46,086 nt of DNA from Candidatus Nomurabacteria bacterium RIFCSPLOWO2_01_FULL_33_24 (GCA_001785735.1 MFUP01000008.1:1-46086), one strand, 5' to 3'. Numbered from the stretch's first letter, positions 1-8,682 are shown. Numbers and translations: made by a program. The notes: generated by a model not told the origin, from the sequence alone.

Positions 1-505
1 GGAGGATTGCTCCAAATCTCTTCTGTGCACGAACATGAGCAAATAGCGGATGGTCAGCCGTAAGGCACATGACTCTCGCATACTGGGGTTTCAATTCGTA
101 CACATTGTTTCTTGTCGAAGAAGCAAATTAACAATGTAAGTTTTAAATATATGACAACAGCTCAAAAACAAAGTTGTATGTTTGTCGGTATCGATGTCCA
201 CAAGGACACTCATACAGCAGTCGGAATCTCTCCCTATGGAGAGAAATTGTTTGAAATCACGGTCGGTAATTACAAAGAAGATTTTGAAGCGCTCGACAAG
301 AAGGTGAAGGAACATTCTGGAGTTTTTTCACCATTCTTTGGGCTGGAAGATGTGCGAGGGTACGGAGAAAGACTGTCAGGATATTTGTACGATAAATATC
401 CTGTATATCATGTGCCGAGCATTTTGGTGGACAGACAGAGACAAAATGCAACACATCCAGAGAAAAATGATTCCCTGGATGCGCTAGGAGTCGCTAAAGT
501 CATGA
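1..505 (+). mobile_element. Remnant of an IS110-family element: noncoding left end plus 5' part of the transposase, 3' truncated near 497-505
   Basis: Transposase N-terminal DEDD motifs are present, but the reading frame then enters the 3' end of an antisense zinc-ribbon gene. The left boundary is outside the window or at its edge. Confidence 0.6.
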
Positions 506-531
506 TACAAAATATGTTCCACCCTCACTAG
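151..531 (+). pseudogene. IS110-family transposase, N-terminal RuvC-like domain only (truncated)
   Basis: ORF 112..531, probable start MTTAQ. Motifs FVGIDVHKDTHT, FGLEDVRGYG and EKNDSLDALGVAKV. Ends after about 127-139 aa with the C-terminal domain missing. Confidence 0.75.
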
Positions 532-787
532 CCGACTCGTAAGTTATCCAAGTTAGTGCGGCACCAATAATTAACGTGATAACACCTACCGCTATATCAC
601 CATTACCAGAACTACTACTAGAGTTATCGTGGTCTGAAAAATCAAAGCTAGTTTTTCTATTGTGAGTTTCGTTTAGCGCACTATATTGGATACGGTCATC
701 TGGTATTTTTTCTGCTGTTGTGGCACCGCAATAACCACAAAATTTTTCATCATTATTTATTTGTTTTTTGCAGTTTCCGCAGATCAT
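500..787 (-). CDS. Zinc-ribbon membrane protein, C-terminus probably truncated by the IS110 fragment
   Basis: MICGNCKKQINNDEKFCGYCG double CxxC ribbon, one TM segment, abrupt end at ...GGTYFVS*. Confidence 0.65.
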   Translation of the reverse strand: MICGNCKKQINNDEKFCGYCGATTAEKIPDDRIQYSALNETHNRKTSFDFSDHDNSSSSSGNGDIAVGVITLIIGAALTWITYESASEGGTYFVS

Positions 788-792
788 ATTAT

Positions 793-1176
793 TTAAAAAA
801 ATTTCTTAAACTCCTTTTTCCATTGTGGCTTCTTTGCGAGCGCAATGTAAAGAAAAGTTATTTTGATTAACCTTACAACAACCACCCAAATAATTAGTGT
901 GAGAAGTGAATACCAAAATGCTTCTCCCGCTGTATCGGTGTACGAGCGAGTGTAATAATCGTAATTTGAGCTATTTTCGCTCCACACAAGAGGAACTACG
1001 AGCAAGAGAGGTAAATACAAAAATACATATGCTACTTTTGCTAACCGGTACCACCATTTTTCATCTGAAAGTGCAGTAGTTTTTTCCTCTTTTGCTCCGA
1101 GCGTGTTTGAATGGCCACACTTTGTGCAGAATTTGTGCCCATCTTTTAATTTATTTCCGCAATTTTCGCAAAACAT
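793..1176 (-). CDS. Zinc-ribbon membrane protein
   Basis: MFCENCGNKLKDGHKFCTKCG plus two hydrophobic segments. Confidence 0.7.
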   Translation of the reverse strand: MFCENCGNKLKDGHKFCTKCGHSNTLGAKEEKTTALSDEKWWYRLAKVAYVFLYLPLLLVVPLVWSENSSNYDYYTRSYTDTAGEAFWYSLLTLIIWVVVVRLIKITFLYIALAKKPQWKKEFKKFF

Positions 1177-1178
1177 AA

Positions 1179-2069
1179 TTAGTAGGAATATAAGTAATCA
1201 TAAACTTCTTGTTCTACCTCAACCCCTCCGTCTATTGCTCGTTGAAAATAAAATCTTGCGTTGGCTTCGTCTTCTTTAATCGCATATGACCAACCAAGCC
1301 AATAAGCAATATAAGGGTCGCTACCTTGTGAGGAGAGCAAAGAAATTGTCCGATCATAGTTCTCGTTAAAGAAATGAGCTATCGCTAGATTCTGCGTCGC
1401 AATATTTTTTACATCAGAAGTACTAACATCAAACGCTTTTTGAGCATGAGTCAGTGCTTTTGGATAATTGACATAGTTGGGGGCGATGCTCTCTAAATCG
1501 AGATAGAATAAATTTAAAGCGTTGTTGATTTGAAAGTCGCTAGGACTTAATTCATACGCTTTGTTATAGCTTATTTGAGCGGCATTTGGTTTTCCTTCCA
1601 GCAAAGCAATTTCTCCAGAAACTAGGTAGTGGTCAAATGATCCTGCACTTGCATAAGTAAGAGCTTCCTTAAAGGATTGCAACGCTTGGGCATATTGTCC
1701 CTCACTGAAATAAACATAGCCAAGATTTTTTAGGGTATTTAATTTTGTGTCGGAACCAGTGGCTTCTTGGGAGGCCTGTTGAAATTGTCTAATTGCTTGC
1801 TCACTATCTCCAGAATCAAAATTGGATATTGCCTGATTGTTCTTCTCTATAGCTCCGTCGTCCATAGAGCCCCAGATACCCAACCCAACAATAGCGAGAA
1901 TTACGATTATTCCTATAATCTTTCCGACTGGCGACCCTTTTGGTTTGGGGGGAGAAGATTGAGAAAATATCGGCTCACCTTTTTCGGCAGATGTTGAAAA
2001 AGGTGCGCCACAGCTAGTGCAAAACTTCTGATCTCCCTCCGATTTTTCCCCGCATTTTTTACAAAACAT
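1179..2069 (-). CDS. Zinc-ribbon, TM and TPR-repeat protein
   Basis: MFCKKCGEKSEGDQKFCTSCG, TM (IGIIVILAIVGLGIWG), then TPR-like repeats (LKNLGYVYFSEGQYAQALQSFKEAL). Confidence 0.75.
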   Translation of the reverse strand: MFCKKCGEKSEGDQKFCTSCGAPFSTSAEKGEPIFSQSSPPKPKGSPVGKIIGIIVILAIVGLGIWGSMDDGAIEKNNQAISNFDSGDSEQAIRQFQQASQEATGSDTKLNTLKNLGYVYFSEGQYAQALQSFKEALTYASAGSFDHYLVSGEIALLEGKPNAAQISYNKAYELSPSDFQINNALNLFYLDLESIAPNYVNYPKALTHAQKAFDVSTSDVKNIATQNLAIAHFFNENYDRTISLLSSQGSDPYIAYWLGWSYAIKEDEANARFYFQRAIDGGVEVEQEVYDYLYSY

Positions 2070-2625
2070 AAGTATCTATAAATGTCTTAAAATTAGTAAA
2101 TTCCTTTTTGCTCTTCTTAAGTCTGATCGCTTTTTCTCCATCACCTACGACAATGTATTTATCCTTCTCAAAGGATAAATGATTTTTTAGCTTATCCTTG
2201 GAGATTTCAACAAATATATATTCTCTGTAATTTTCAGATGTGAGGTTATTTTCTAAAAGCCAAGCGTTGCGAGCATTTTGACGCTTTTTCCGATCGCTTG
2301 AATTTCCAATAGCAGCTCCTATCGCCGCACCTATGATATTGAAAAGTACCAAGCCAATAATCAAACCCCATGTACCGCCACTTGTTTTTGGAAATTGGAG
2401 TATATAAAACTTATCTTTAGTTACTAAAATGTCGTGATACGGAAGTGAAGCAATCGCAAAATGTTTTGCTCTTATCCAATCTTGACCATAATATAAAATC
2501 TCTCCAGCAGAATTTTTTGGTTGCGATTTAACAGACGCTCCTTTTTCGTCTTTTGCGCTTGCTCCACAGTTTTGGCAGAAAACTGCGCCTTCTTCAATTT
2601 TTGTACCACAATTTGAACAATGCAT
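2059..2625 (-). CDS. Zinc-ribbon protein with C-terminal membrane/hypothetical domain
   Basis: MHCSNCGTKIEEGAVFCQNCG; Gly-rich TM (GLIIGLVLFNIIGAAIGAAIG). Confidence 0.7.
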   Translation of the reverse strand: MHCSNCGTKIEEGAVFCQNCGASAKDEKGASVKSQPKNSAGEILYYGQDWIRAKHFAIASLPYHDILVTKDKFYILQFPKTSGGTWGLIIGLVLFNIIGAAIGAAIGNSSDRKKRQNARNAWLLENNLTSENYREYIFVEISKDKLKNHLSFEKDKYIVVGDGEKAIRLKKSKKEFTNFKTFIDTYVL

Positions 2626-2629
2626 ATTT

Positions 2630-2836
2630 TTAATTGATTAACTCATCAACGGAAACGCCGAACGCCTTGGCGACCTTTCGCAAGGTTTCAAGTGTTGGAT
2701 TCTTGTTTTCCCCTGATTCCATTTTAATAATCGTATTGTTGGCGACATCGGCCAATCTCGCCAATTTCTCTTGCGAAAGACCTTTTTGCTTTCGCAACTT
2801 TTCCACATTTTTTGCTAAATTTTCGTTCTTTGACAT
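2630..2836 (-). CDS. XRE-family HTH transcriptional regulator
   Basis: MSKNENLAKNVEKLRKQKGLSQEKLARLADVANNTIIKMESGENKNPTLETLRKVAKAFGVSVDELIN, a complete HTH_3. The upstream extension in the ORF track is probably not translated. Confidence 0.85.
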   Translation of the reverse strand: MSKNENLAKNVEKLRKQKGLSQEKLARLADVANNTIIKMESGENKNPTLETLRKVAKAFGVSVDELIN

Positions 2837-2940
2837 ATTATTAGTATAGTAGTAACATTGAAATGGAAGTATATAAATCTTTTCAACTATTTCAATGTTA
2901 CATCTAAAAGGACAAAAAGTCAAAATTGTATGCCCGCCCG

Positions 2941-2965
2941 CCGAAAAAAATCGGGCGAAGCCCGA
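2941..2965 (-). terminator. Intrinsic terminator
   Basis: Minus strand TCGGGC-TTC-GCCCGA followed by TTTTTTT. Confidence 0.7.
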
Positions 2966-2970
2966 AAAGC

Positions 2971-3019
2971 AAAAGGGCAAAAAGGAAGGGGGTTGGGGGG
3001 AAGGAATTTTTGCCCTTTT
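2971..3019. repeat. Perfect 13-bp inverted repeat with a 23-nt purine (G-rich) loop
   Basis: AAAAGGGCAAAAA (2971-2983), GGAAGGGGGTTGGGGGGAAGGAA, TTTTTGCCCTTTT (3007-3019). Confidence 0.85.
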
Positions 3020-3034
3020 ACGAATTAGAATAGA

Positions 3035-3189
3035 GCGTTTCCGCTTTTCTCTGATTAAGAGAAAACCAAAACAGAAAATTTTTCATTTCCTATTAAAAGA
3101 AAAAAATGGGGGGCAGAAAAAAATAAAAAATGTAATGAAAAAATTTCTGTTTTGGTTTGCCGTAGCGGAGCGGAGGCAAGCGGAAACGC
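3035..3189 (-). other. Putative multi-branched structured element
   Basis: Outer stem GCGTTTCCGCTT (3035-3046)/AAGCGGAAACGC (3178-3189); hairpin TTCTCT/AGAGAA (3047-3063); long stem 3064-3086/3135-3157; short hairpin GCC/GGC (3159-3177). Confidence 0.5.
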
Positions 3190-3221
3190 ACCTCATTATT
3201 CTGGATTCTGTTCAAAAAAGG

Positions 3222-3283
3222 TTAGAATTTCAACCAAAAGGCACCGCAGGTGCGTAAAACTTCCGAAACTTCTGAAATTCTAA
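3222..3283 (-). other. Hairpin, 11-bp outer stem with an inner GCACC-GCA-GGTGC hairpin
   Basis: TTAGAATTTCA (3222-3232)/TGAAATTCTAA (3273-3283); inner palindrome at 3241-3253. Confidence 0.55.
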
Positions 3284-3288
3284 ATTTG

Positions 3289-3373
3289 CGGAGGGTATGG
3301 GATTTGAACCCATGAGGGGTTGCCCCCTACTCGCTTTCCAAGCGAGCGCACTAGACCACTATGCGAACCCTCC
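3289..3373 (-). tRNA. tRNA-Ser (anticodon GGA)
   Basis: Minus strand GGAGGGTTCGCATAGTGGTCTAGTGCGCTCGCTTGGAAAGCGAGTAGGGGGCAACCCCTCATGGGTTCAAATCCCATACCCTCCG. Acceptor GGAGGG/CCCTCC, anticodon loop TTGGAAA, variable arm, T-arm GGGTTCAAATCCC. Confidence 0.95.
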
Positions 3374-3414
3374 AATAGATTAAAAATAACCTATTTTCTC
3401 CATATTTCCAAATG

Positions 3415-3440
3415 AAAAAGCTCCCGAACGGAAGCTTTTT
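3415..3440. terminator. Bidirectional terminator-like hairpin
   Basis: AAAAAGCT-c-CCG-AA-CGG-a-AGCTTTTTT. Confidence 0.55.
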
Positions 3441-3763
3441 TGTTTTTTTATCTTCTTATCTTACATTTTTGAATCCCAATAAAGAATAATTTTTATTTCC
3501 TTGCCCCTTTGTGCTTTTTCCATGGCAAGTGTGTCTGGAACAAGATGAAGCTAATATTGAAATAAAAATTATGATTAAGAAAAAAACATTTTTTATCTTC
3601 ATGTATAATAATTTTTATTTTATTTTAATTAAAAAACCTCTCTTGTATGATACCACAGTACATATTAAAAGTCAAGAGTTAGAAAATAGTGAAAATAAAA
3701 GGGAAAATTGGTATAATAAAAACTATTATCTTTTAATTTATTGAATCCTCCAGAAAAACAAAA

Positions 3764-4852
3764 ATGCGTTTTATCCCAACTAATATCATCTTGTATTTTT
3801 TTCTAGTAATTCTCGGAATGAGCGGAGTTGTTTTTGCCGTTATTTGGCCTCAAGCAATAGGTTTCTATATCTTTATTGCCTTTGCTGCCGTTGGAGGGCT
3901 TGGGGTTGCCGTTAATATTTATTACACCAAAAGAAGAAACAAACAACTTATTTGTCCTATTGGTTCTGATTGTAATGCTGTTATTAATAGTCAATACGCT
4001 AAGTTTCTAGGAATACCTCTAGAATATTGCGGAATGTTTTATTATGCGATTATTCTTATTTCTTATCTCTTTCTAATTTTTATTCCCCACATATTTTCTA
4101 ATAATTTATCGTCCGCTTTAATAATACTGACGGCTGGGGCTTTTCTTTTTTCTCTCTACCTCTTGTTTGTCCAAGCTTTTATTTTAAAGAAATGGTGTAT
4201 TTGGTGTCTTCTTTCTGCCATGCTTTCTATTGGAATTTTTATAGTTTCTTTGGCTAAGGTAGATTTTGCTGTGACTTTTTTTATGAAAGTGGAAACCATT
4301 ATTGAAATAATTCATACTCTTGGTTTTGTTATTGGAATGGGGGGGGCAACCATAACCCTCTTTCTTTTCTTTAAGTTTTTGCGTGATTTTAAGATTGATG
4401 AAACTGAATTAAAAATACTCCAAGGAATTTCAGAATTTGTCTGGCTCGGGTTGGTTCTTGTTTTAGTAAGCCAATTTATTTCTTATGTTGTTTATCCAAA
4501 TCTTTTAGCTTCGTCTGGTTTATTTTTAATTGAAACGCTAGCTCTTTTGGTGGTCGCTGTTACGGGAGCTATTTTACTAATAATTTTTGCTCCCTTGCTT
4601 TCCATCATTCCCTTTAGTAGTAGAGAGGATAAAAATAATAATCTTTCACCGCTTGAAACATTAAAAAAACCATTATTTGTTCTAGGAGCTATTACTGTCT
4701 CTTCTTGGTATTTTGCCTTTATTATGAATTATTTATCAGAATATAGTTTTTCAAATTTATTTCTAGTGTATCTAGTAGTTTTGATGATAGCCAGTTTTTT
4801 GTCTTTGCTCATAGAAAAAAATATTAACAAGAAGAATTTTGATATTTCCTAA
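3764..4852 (+). CDS. Vitamin K epoxide reductase (VKOR) family membrane protein
   Basis: CPIGSDCNAVINSQYAKFLGIPLEYCGMFYYA loop and CIWC active-site motif; multiple TM segments. Confidence 0.85.
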   Translation: MRFIPTNIILYFFLVILGMSGVVFAVIWPQAIGFYIFIAFAAVGGLGVAVNIYYTKRRNKQLICPIGSDCNAVINSQYAKFLGIPLEYCGMFYYAIILISYLFLIFIPHIFSNNLSSALIILTAGAFLFSLYLLFVQAFILKKWCIWCLLSAMLSIGIFIVSLAKVDFAVTFFMKVETIIEIIHTLGFVIGMGGATITLFLFFKFLRDFKIDETELKILQGISEFVWLGLVLVLVSQFISYVVYPNLLASSGLFLIETLALLVVAVTGAILLIIFAPLLSIIPFSSREDKNNNLSPLETLKKPLFVLGAITVSSWYFAFIMNYLSEYSFSNLFLVYLVVLMIASFLSLLIEKNINKKNFDIS

Positions 4853-4952
4853 TAAATAAAAACACCGATCAAGATTTAAGGTTTTTTATTTGAGAATTAA
4901 TGCAAAGTATGTTAAAATAAAAGAAACATTGTTTATTTAAATATCAAAGCCA

Positions 4953-5465
4953 ATGAAAATTAAATATTTTTTAATTTTATTTTTACTAACTTCTGCTTGT
5001 ACTAAAAAAAGAAATGTTATAGATTGTATCCCAGGATGGGAAAAATGTTCTTATAAAAGTCAGTTTGAAGCTAGTAAAAAATTTAAATTTTACCACCTTA
5101 ACAAAGATCAAAAAGAAATTATTCAAGGATTAGGCATTCTCCCCTGCAGAACTAGTTATAAAATTTTTGTTTTCGAAGAAACAAAAAATAATTGGAGTGA
5201 AATAAAATTACCTCCAGAAATATTAGAATGCAAAATTATAATTAACAATATTAGTATTTTTGGATTCAAAATTATTTTTTCTTGTCTGGGTAAAAATTAT
5301 TATTATCACTATTGTTATAAGACAGGGAAATGGCAAAAAGAGAAAGAAGTTATAAAAAAACAAAAGATTAAAAAGGAAAGAAATATTCCGCAAAATTACC
5401 AGTATTATATAAAAAATAAACCCCGATTAACGGGGTTTTATTTATATAGTTTAGTAATTATCTAA
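4953..5465 (+). CDS. Hypothetical lipoprotein
   Basis: Lipobox-like N-terminus MKIKYFLILFLLTSAC. The ORF reads through the terminator at 5418-5438. Confidence 0.6.
   Translation: MKIKYFLILFLLTSACTKKRNVIDCIPGWEKCSYKSQFEASKKFKFYHLNKDQKEIIQGLGILPCRTSYKIFVFEETKNNWSEIKLPPEILECKIIINNISIFGFKIIFSCLGKNYYYHYCYKTGKWQKEKEVIKKQKIKKERNIPQNYQYYIKNKPRLTGFYLYSLVII
5418..5438. terminator. Intrinsic terminator
   Basis: AAACCCCG-ATTAA-CGGGGTTTTATTT between convergent genes. Confidence 0.8.
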
Positions 5466-5730
5466 TTTTACCATTATTTTTATAAGCTATTTTACGGACA
5501 AAGTTGTTCCCATCTCCATATTTTTCTGTAAATTTTTCTAACTCTTCTTGATTAATCCCCAGTTCTTCTAAAGGAATATTTTCTTTTTTGATAAAATCCT
5601 TGAGACTTGTTAATATTTGTAAATTGTTTCTGCTTCCGTTTTTCCTCAATTTGCCAATATTTCTTTTAGCTGTTCCCATTCTTTGATTCAATGCTTTTCT
5701 TTGTTTTAATTTCTTTTTTTCTTGACCCAT
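5458..5730 (-). CDS. Small basic hypothetical protein
   Basis: 90-aa intact ORF with its own upstream AT-rich region; no recognised domain. Confidence 0.5.
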   Translation of the reverse strand: MGQEKKKLKQRKALNQRMGTAKRNIGKLRKNGSRNNLQILTSLKDFIKKENIPLEELGINQEELEKFTEKYGDGNNFVRKIAYKNNGKIR

Positions 5731-5822
5731 ATATATTTTTTAAGTTCTAAAATATTTTCATTATTATCATAGTCTATTTACATTTTAAAGTCAATCAGGC
5801 TATTTTAGGTTATAATAAAATA

Positions 5823-7322
5823 ATGACTATTTCTAAATCGGAATATATCATGTTTCTTAAACACCCGGCTTGGCTATGGTTAAAGAAACATGACAAAGAA
5901 AAAATTCCCGAACCCAACGCTATTCTTCAAGCATTATTTGATGACGGGAAACTTTTTGAAGAATATGCTGAAAAATTGTTTCCCCACGGGGTGAAATTAG
6001 GATTTACTGGTTATGGGGATTATCTTAGTCTTCCCAAGAGAACACAAGAGTTATTGGATAAAGGCGAAAAAACAATATTCCAAGGAAGATTTGAAGCCAA
6101 TGACATAACTTGTATTGTCGATGTGCTTGACAGGGTAAAAGATAATACTTTTGATCTCTATGAAATTAAATCAAGCACTAAAGCTAAAATAGATCACGAA
6201 CATGATCTTGCTTTTCAAGTTATTGTTCTTGAAAAAAGAGGATTGAAAATAAGAAATATTTCGGTTATTCATGTAAATAATGAGTACCAAAGAGACGGGA
6301 AGATTGATGTCAAACAACTCACTACCATCACAAATCTAAATGAAGAAGTGAGAGAAAAAATAGAAATTACTAAGGAAAAAATAAAAATGGCTCACGAAAT
6401 AGTAGCTCAAAAAGAAATGCCTGATCCCTCTCCGCGTTATGTTGGATTAGGAGCTTTAAAAGATTGGATGGAAATATATGAAATAATCAAAGGTAAACCA
6501 GAGAAATATAGCATTTATAATTTATGTTCCCCGGGAGTTAAGCGTCTTGGAGAATTAGAAGATTTGGGAGTCAAACTAATATCTGATATTCCAGATGATT
6601 TTAATCTTACTATTAAACAGCAAAGACAAACAATGGTCACCAAGAACGGATCCCGTCATCTTGAAAAAGAAAGTATTAAATCTTTTCTTAATGAGTTAAA
6701 ATACCCTCTTTATTTTTTGGATTACGAAACTTTTTCAGGAGTGATACCAGCCTTTGATGGGATCAGACCATATCAACAAATACCATTTCAATACTCTCTC
6801 CATATTTTAAGAAGCCCCGAAGCAGAATTAGAACATAAAGAATATTTACATACTGAAAATACTAATCCAATCAAACCACTAGTAGAACAATTAAAAAAAG
6901 ATATTGGAACAAAGGGGTCAATTTTGGTTTGGTATCAAGTTTTTGAAAAAGGACGAAACAAAGAAATGGGAGAGATGTTTCCAGTATATAAAGATTTTCT
7001 TACAGAGATAAATGAGAGAATTGTTGATTTAATGATTCCTTTTGCCGATGGTTGGTTTTGTGATAAGGAATTTTTTGGGAGCGCTTCCATTAAAAAAGTG
7101 CTTCCTGTAATTATTCCTAATTTATCTTATCAAGAGCTTGATATTCAAGAAGGAAATACGGCTCAACGAAAATGGATGGAGACAATAATTGATGGGAAAA
7201 ATAGTGATCTAAAAGAAAAAATTATGAATAATCTTATTGAATATTGTAAATTGGACACTTTAGCCATGTCAGAAATTTTTAAATATCTTCACAACTTGAT
7301 TGAGGAGGGAGGTATGATATAA
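5823..7322 (+). CDS. DUF2779-type protein: N-terminal PD-(D/E)XK-like nuclease plus C-terminal exonuclease-like domain
   Basis: IVDVLDRV...LYEIKSSTK nuclease motif and YFLDYETFSG...PFQYSLH, typical of DUF2779. Confidence 0.75.
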   Translation: MTISKSEYIMFLKHPAWLWLKKHDKEKIPEPNAILQALFDDGKLFEEYAEKLFPHGVKLGFTGYGDYLSLPKRTQELLDKGEKTIFQGRFEANDITCIVDVLDRVKDNTFDLYEIKSSTKAKIDHEHDLAFQVIVLEKRGLKIRNISVIHVNNEYQRDGKIDVKQLTTITNLNEEVREKIEITKEKIKMAHEIVAQKEMPDPSPRYVGLGALKDWMEIYEIIKGKPEKYSIYNLCSPGVKRLGELEDLGVKLISDIPDDFNLTIKQQRQTMVTKNGSRHLEKESIKSFLNELKYPLYFLDYETFSGVIPAFDGIRPYQQIPFQYSLHILRSPEAELEHKEYLHTENTNPIKPLVEQLKKDIGTKGSILVWYQVFEKGRNKEMGEMFPVYKDFLTEINERIVDLMIPFADGWFCDKEFFGSASIKKVLPVIIPNLSYQELDIQEGNTAQRKWMETIIDGKNSDLKEKIMNNLIEYCKLDTLAMSEIFKYLHNLIEEGGMI

Positions 7323-7340
7323 TTTCTTTATAAATAAACA

Positions 7341-7985
7341 ATGAGCGAAATGCAATCAGTAATTCAATCCCTTGGTGCCCTCCCCTATGGTGGCATTTTT
7401 GTTTTATTTACGGTGATCAATGCGCTAATTCCTTTTCCGGAAGAGTTATTGATTATTGGGCTTGGTTACTTAGGTCAAATGGGGGCAATTAATATTTTTA
7501 TTGCTACTCCCTTGGCAATTCTTGGTTTAATTATTAGTGATGTTATTATTTTTTCTTTGATTAAAAGTGGAAATAAATATATTATTCGTCTTTCTAATAA
7601 GTTATTTGGAAACTTTGATGAAAACCAAGAATTTGTTGATAAACATATCAGAAAAATTATATTCTTCTCCCGTTTTGTTTTCGGTTTTCGTTTTATTGGG
7701 TTATTTACTGCTGGTTTTAAAAAAGTTTCTTTTAGAACATTTATTTTTTATGATCTCTCGGCCATTATTATTCTAGTTCTCTCTTTGGTATTTATTGGTG
7801 TTTATTTTCAATCTCGGTTTGAAAAGATTTTTGCTGGAATTGAAACCATAAGACACATTGGTTTTTTGGCAATCACCACTATTTTGATATTATTTTTGGG
7901 TCGAATAATTAGGCGGAAGATTTTAAAGTTTATGATAATAACAAAAAATAATAATAAAAATAATAAAATTGATGAAAATAAATAA
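7341..7985 (+). CDS. DedA/VTT-domain family membrane protein
   Basis: FPEELLIIGLGYLGQMG, ...FFSRFVFGFRFIGLFTAGFKKVSFRTFIFYD. Confidence 0.75.
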   Translation: MSEMQSVIQSLGALPYGGIFVLFTVINALIPFPEELLIIGLGYLGQMGAINIFIATPLAILGLIISDVIIFSLIKSGNKYIIRLSNKLFGNFDENQEFVDKHIRKIIFFSRFVFGFRFIGLFTAGFKKVSFRTFIFYDLSAIIILVLSLVFIGVYFQSRFEKIFAGIETIRHIGFLAITTILILFLGRIIRRKILKFMIITKNNNKNNKIDENK

Positions 7986-8006
7986 AAACCCCGCTGAGCG
8001 GGGTTT
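7986..8006. terminator. Intrinsic terminator
   Basis: AAACCCCGC-TGA-GCGGGGTTT. Confidence 0.8.
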
Positions 8007-8016
8007 AAAATTAGTT

Positions 8017-8607
8017 CTACTTCAAATTATTTTCCTTTTGATATTTTTTCCAAAGCGGAAGCCAATCTTTCTTGTAAACAGCTAGCAAAACTTCATCACA
8101 ATAACTTCCTCTAACAAAAAATTGTTTTTTCCTTAACCCCTCAATTTGGTAACCGCATTTTTGATTATATTTTTGACTCCTTTTATTAAAATCATAAGCG
8201 GTTGAACAAATTTTTCTTAAATTAAGAGTATTGAAGGCATAATTTAATAAAATCATTTTAGCGTCAGTTCCATAACCTTTCCCCCAATATTCTTTTTCTC
8301 CAAGACAAGCTCCGGTAAAAGCTGTTTTACTAATCCAGTTAATTCTATGTAGGCCCATTAATCCTACTAAACGAGAATCTTCCCTTGTTTCTATTGAGAG
8401 GATAACATTATCGTTTTTACCCACCTGATTGTCAAACCAGTTTTCTTCGTCCCTTATTGTTTTAGGAAAGACTGAAGAAAGATAAAAACGAACCTCTGGG
8501 TCATTAAAAAAACGAGTAAATAATTCTAAATCTGTTTCTTTTCTAATAGGGCGAAGGATAACTTTATTTCCTTCTAGGAAAATAATTTTTTCTTTTTTTT
8601 CTTTCAT
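8017..8607 (-). CDS. GNAT-family N-acetyltransferase (RimJ/RimL-like)
   Basis: VILRPIRKETDLELFTRFFNDPEVR..., GKGYGTDAKMILLNYAFNTLNLRKICSTAYDFNKRSQKYNQKCGYQIEG. Confidence 0.85.
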   Translation of the reverse strand: MKEKKEKIIFLEGNKVILRPIRKETDLELFTRFFNDPEVRFYLSSVFPKTIRDEENWFDNQVGKNDNVILSIETREDSRLVGLMGLHRINWISKTAFTGACLGEKEYWGKGYGTDAKMILLNYAFNTLNLRKICSTAYDFNKRSQKYNQKCGYQIEGLRKKQFFVRGSYCDEVLLAVYKKDWLPLWKKYQKENNLK

Positions 8608-8630
8608 TTTTTAATTTTTAAATGAACAAA

Positions 8631-8663
8631 ATAAAAACTGCCCAATCTTAGGGCAGTTTTTAT
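8631..8663 (-). terminator. Intrinsic terminator/attenuator upstream of the GNAT gene
   Basis: Perfect 13-bp stem ATAAAAACTGCCC/GGGCAGTTTTTAT with a 7-nt loop and T-rich tail on the minus strand, between the 8800-8828 promoter and the GNAT ATG. Confidence 0.8.
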
Positions 8664-8682
8664 TTTTAAACCAAATAACTTG

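Noticed and set aside
2895-3257. 120-aa plus-strand ORF in the track
   Set aside because: Composition is explained by G-rich and inverted-repeat DNA, with no domain; more likely noncoding structured sequence.
3511-3744. 77-aa plus-strand ORF
   Set aside because: Lys/Ile/Asn/Tyr-rich AT-driven ORF without domain or ribosome-binding site; not supported as a gene.
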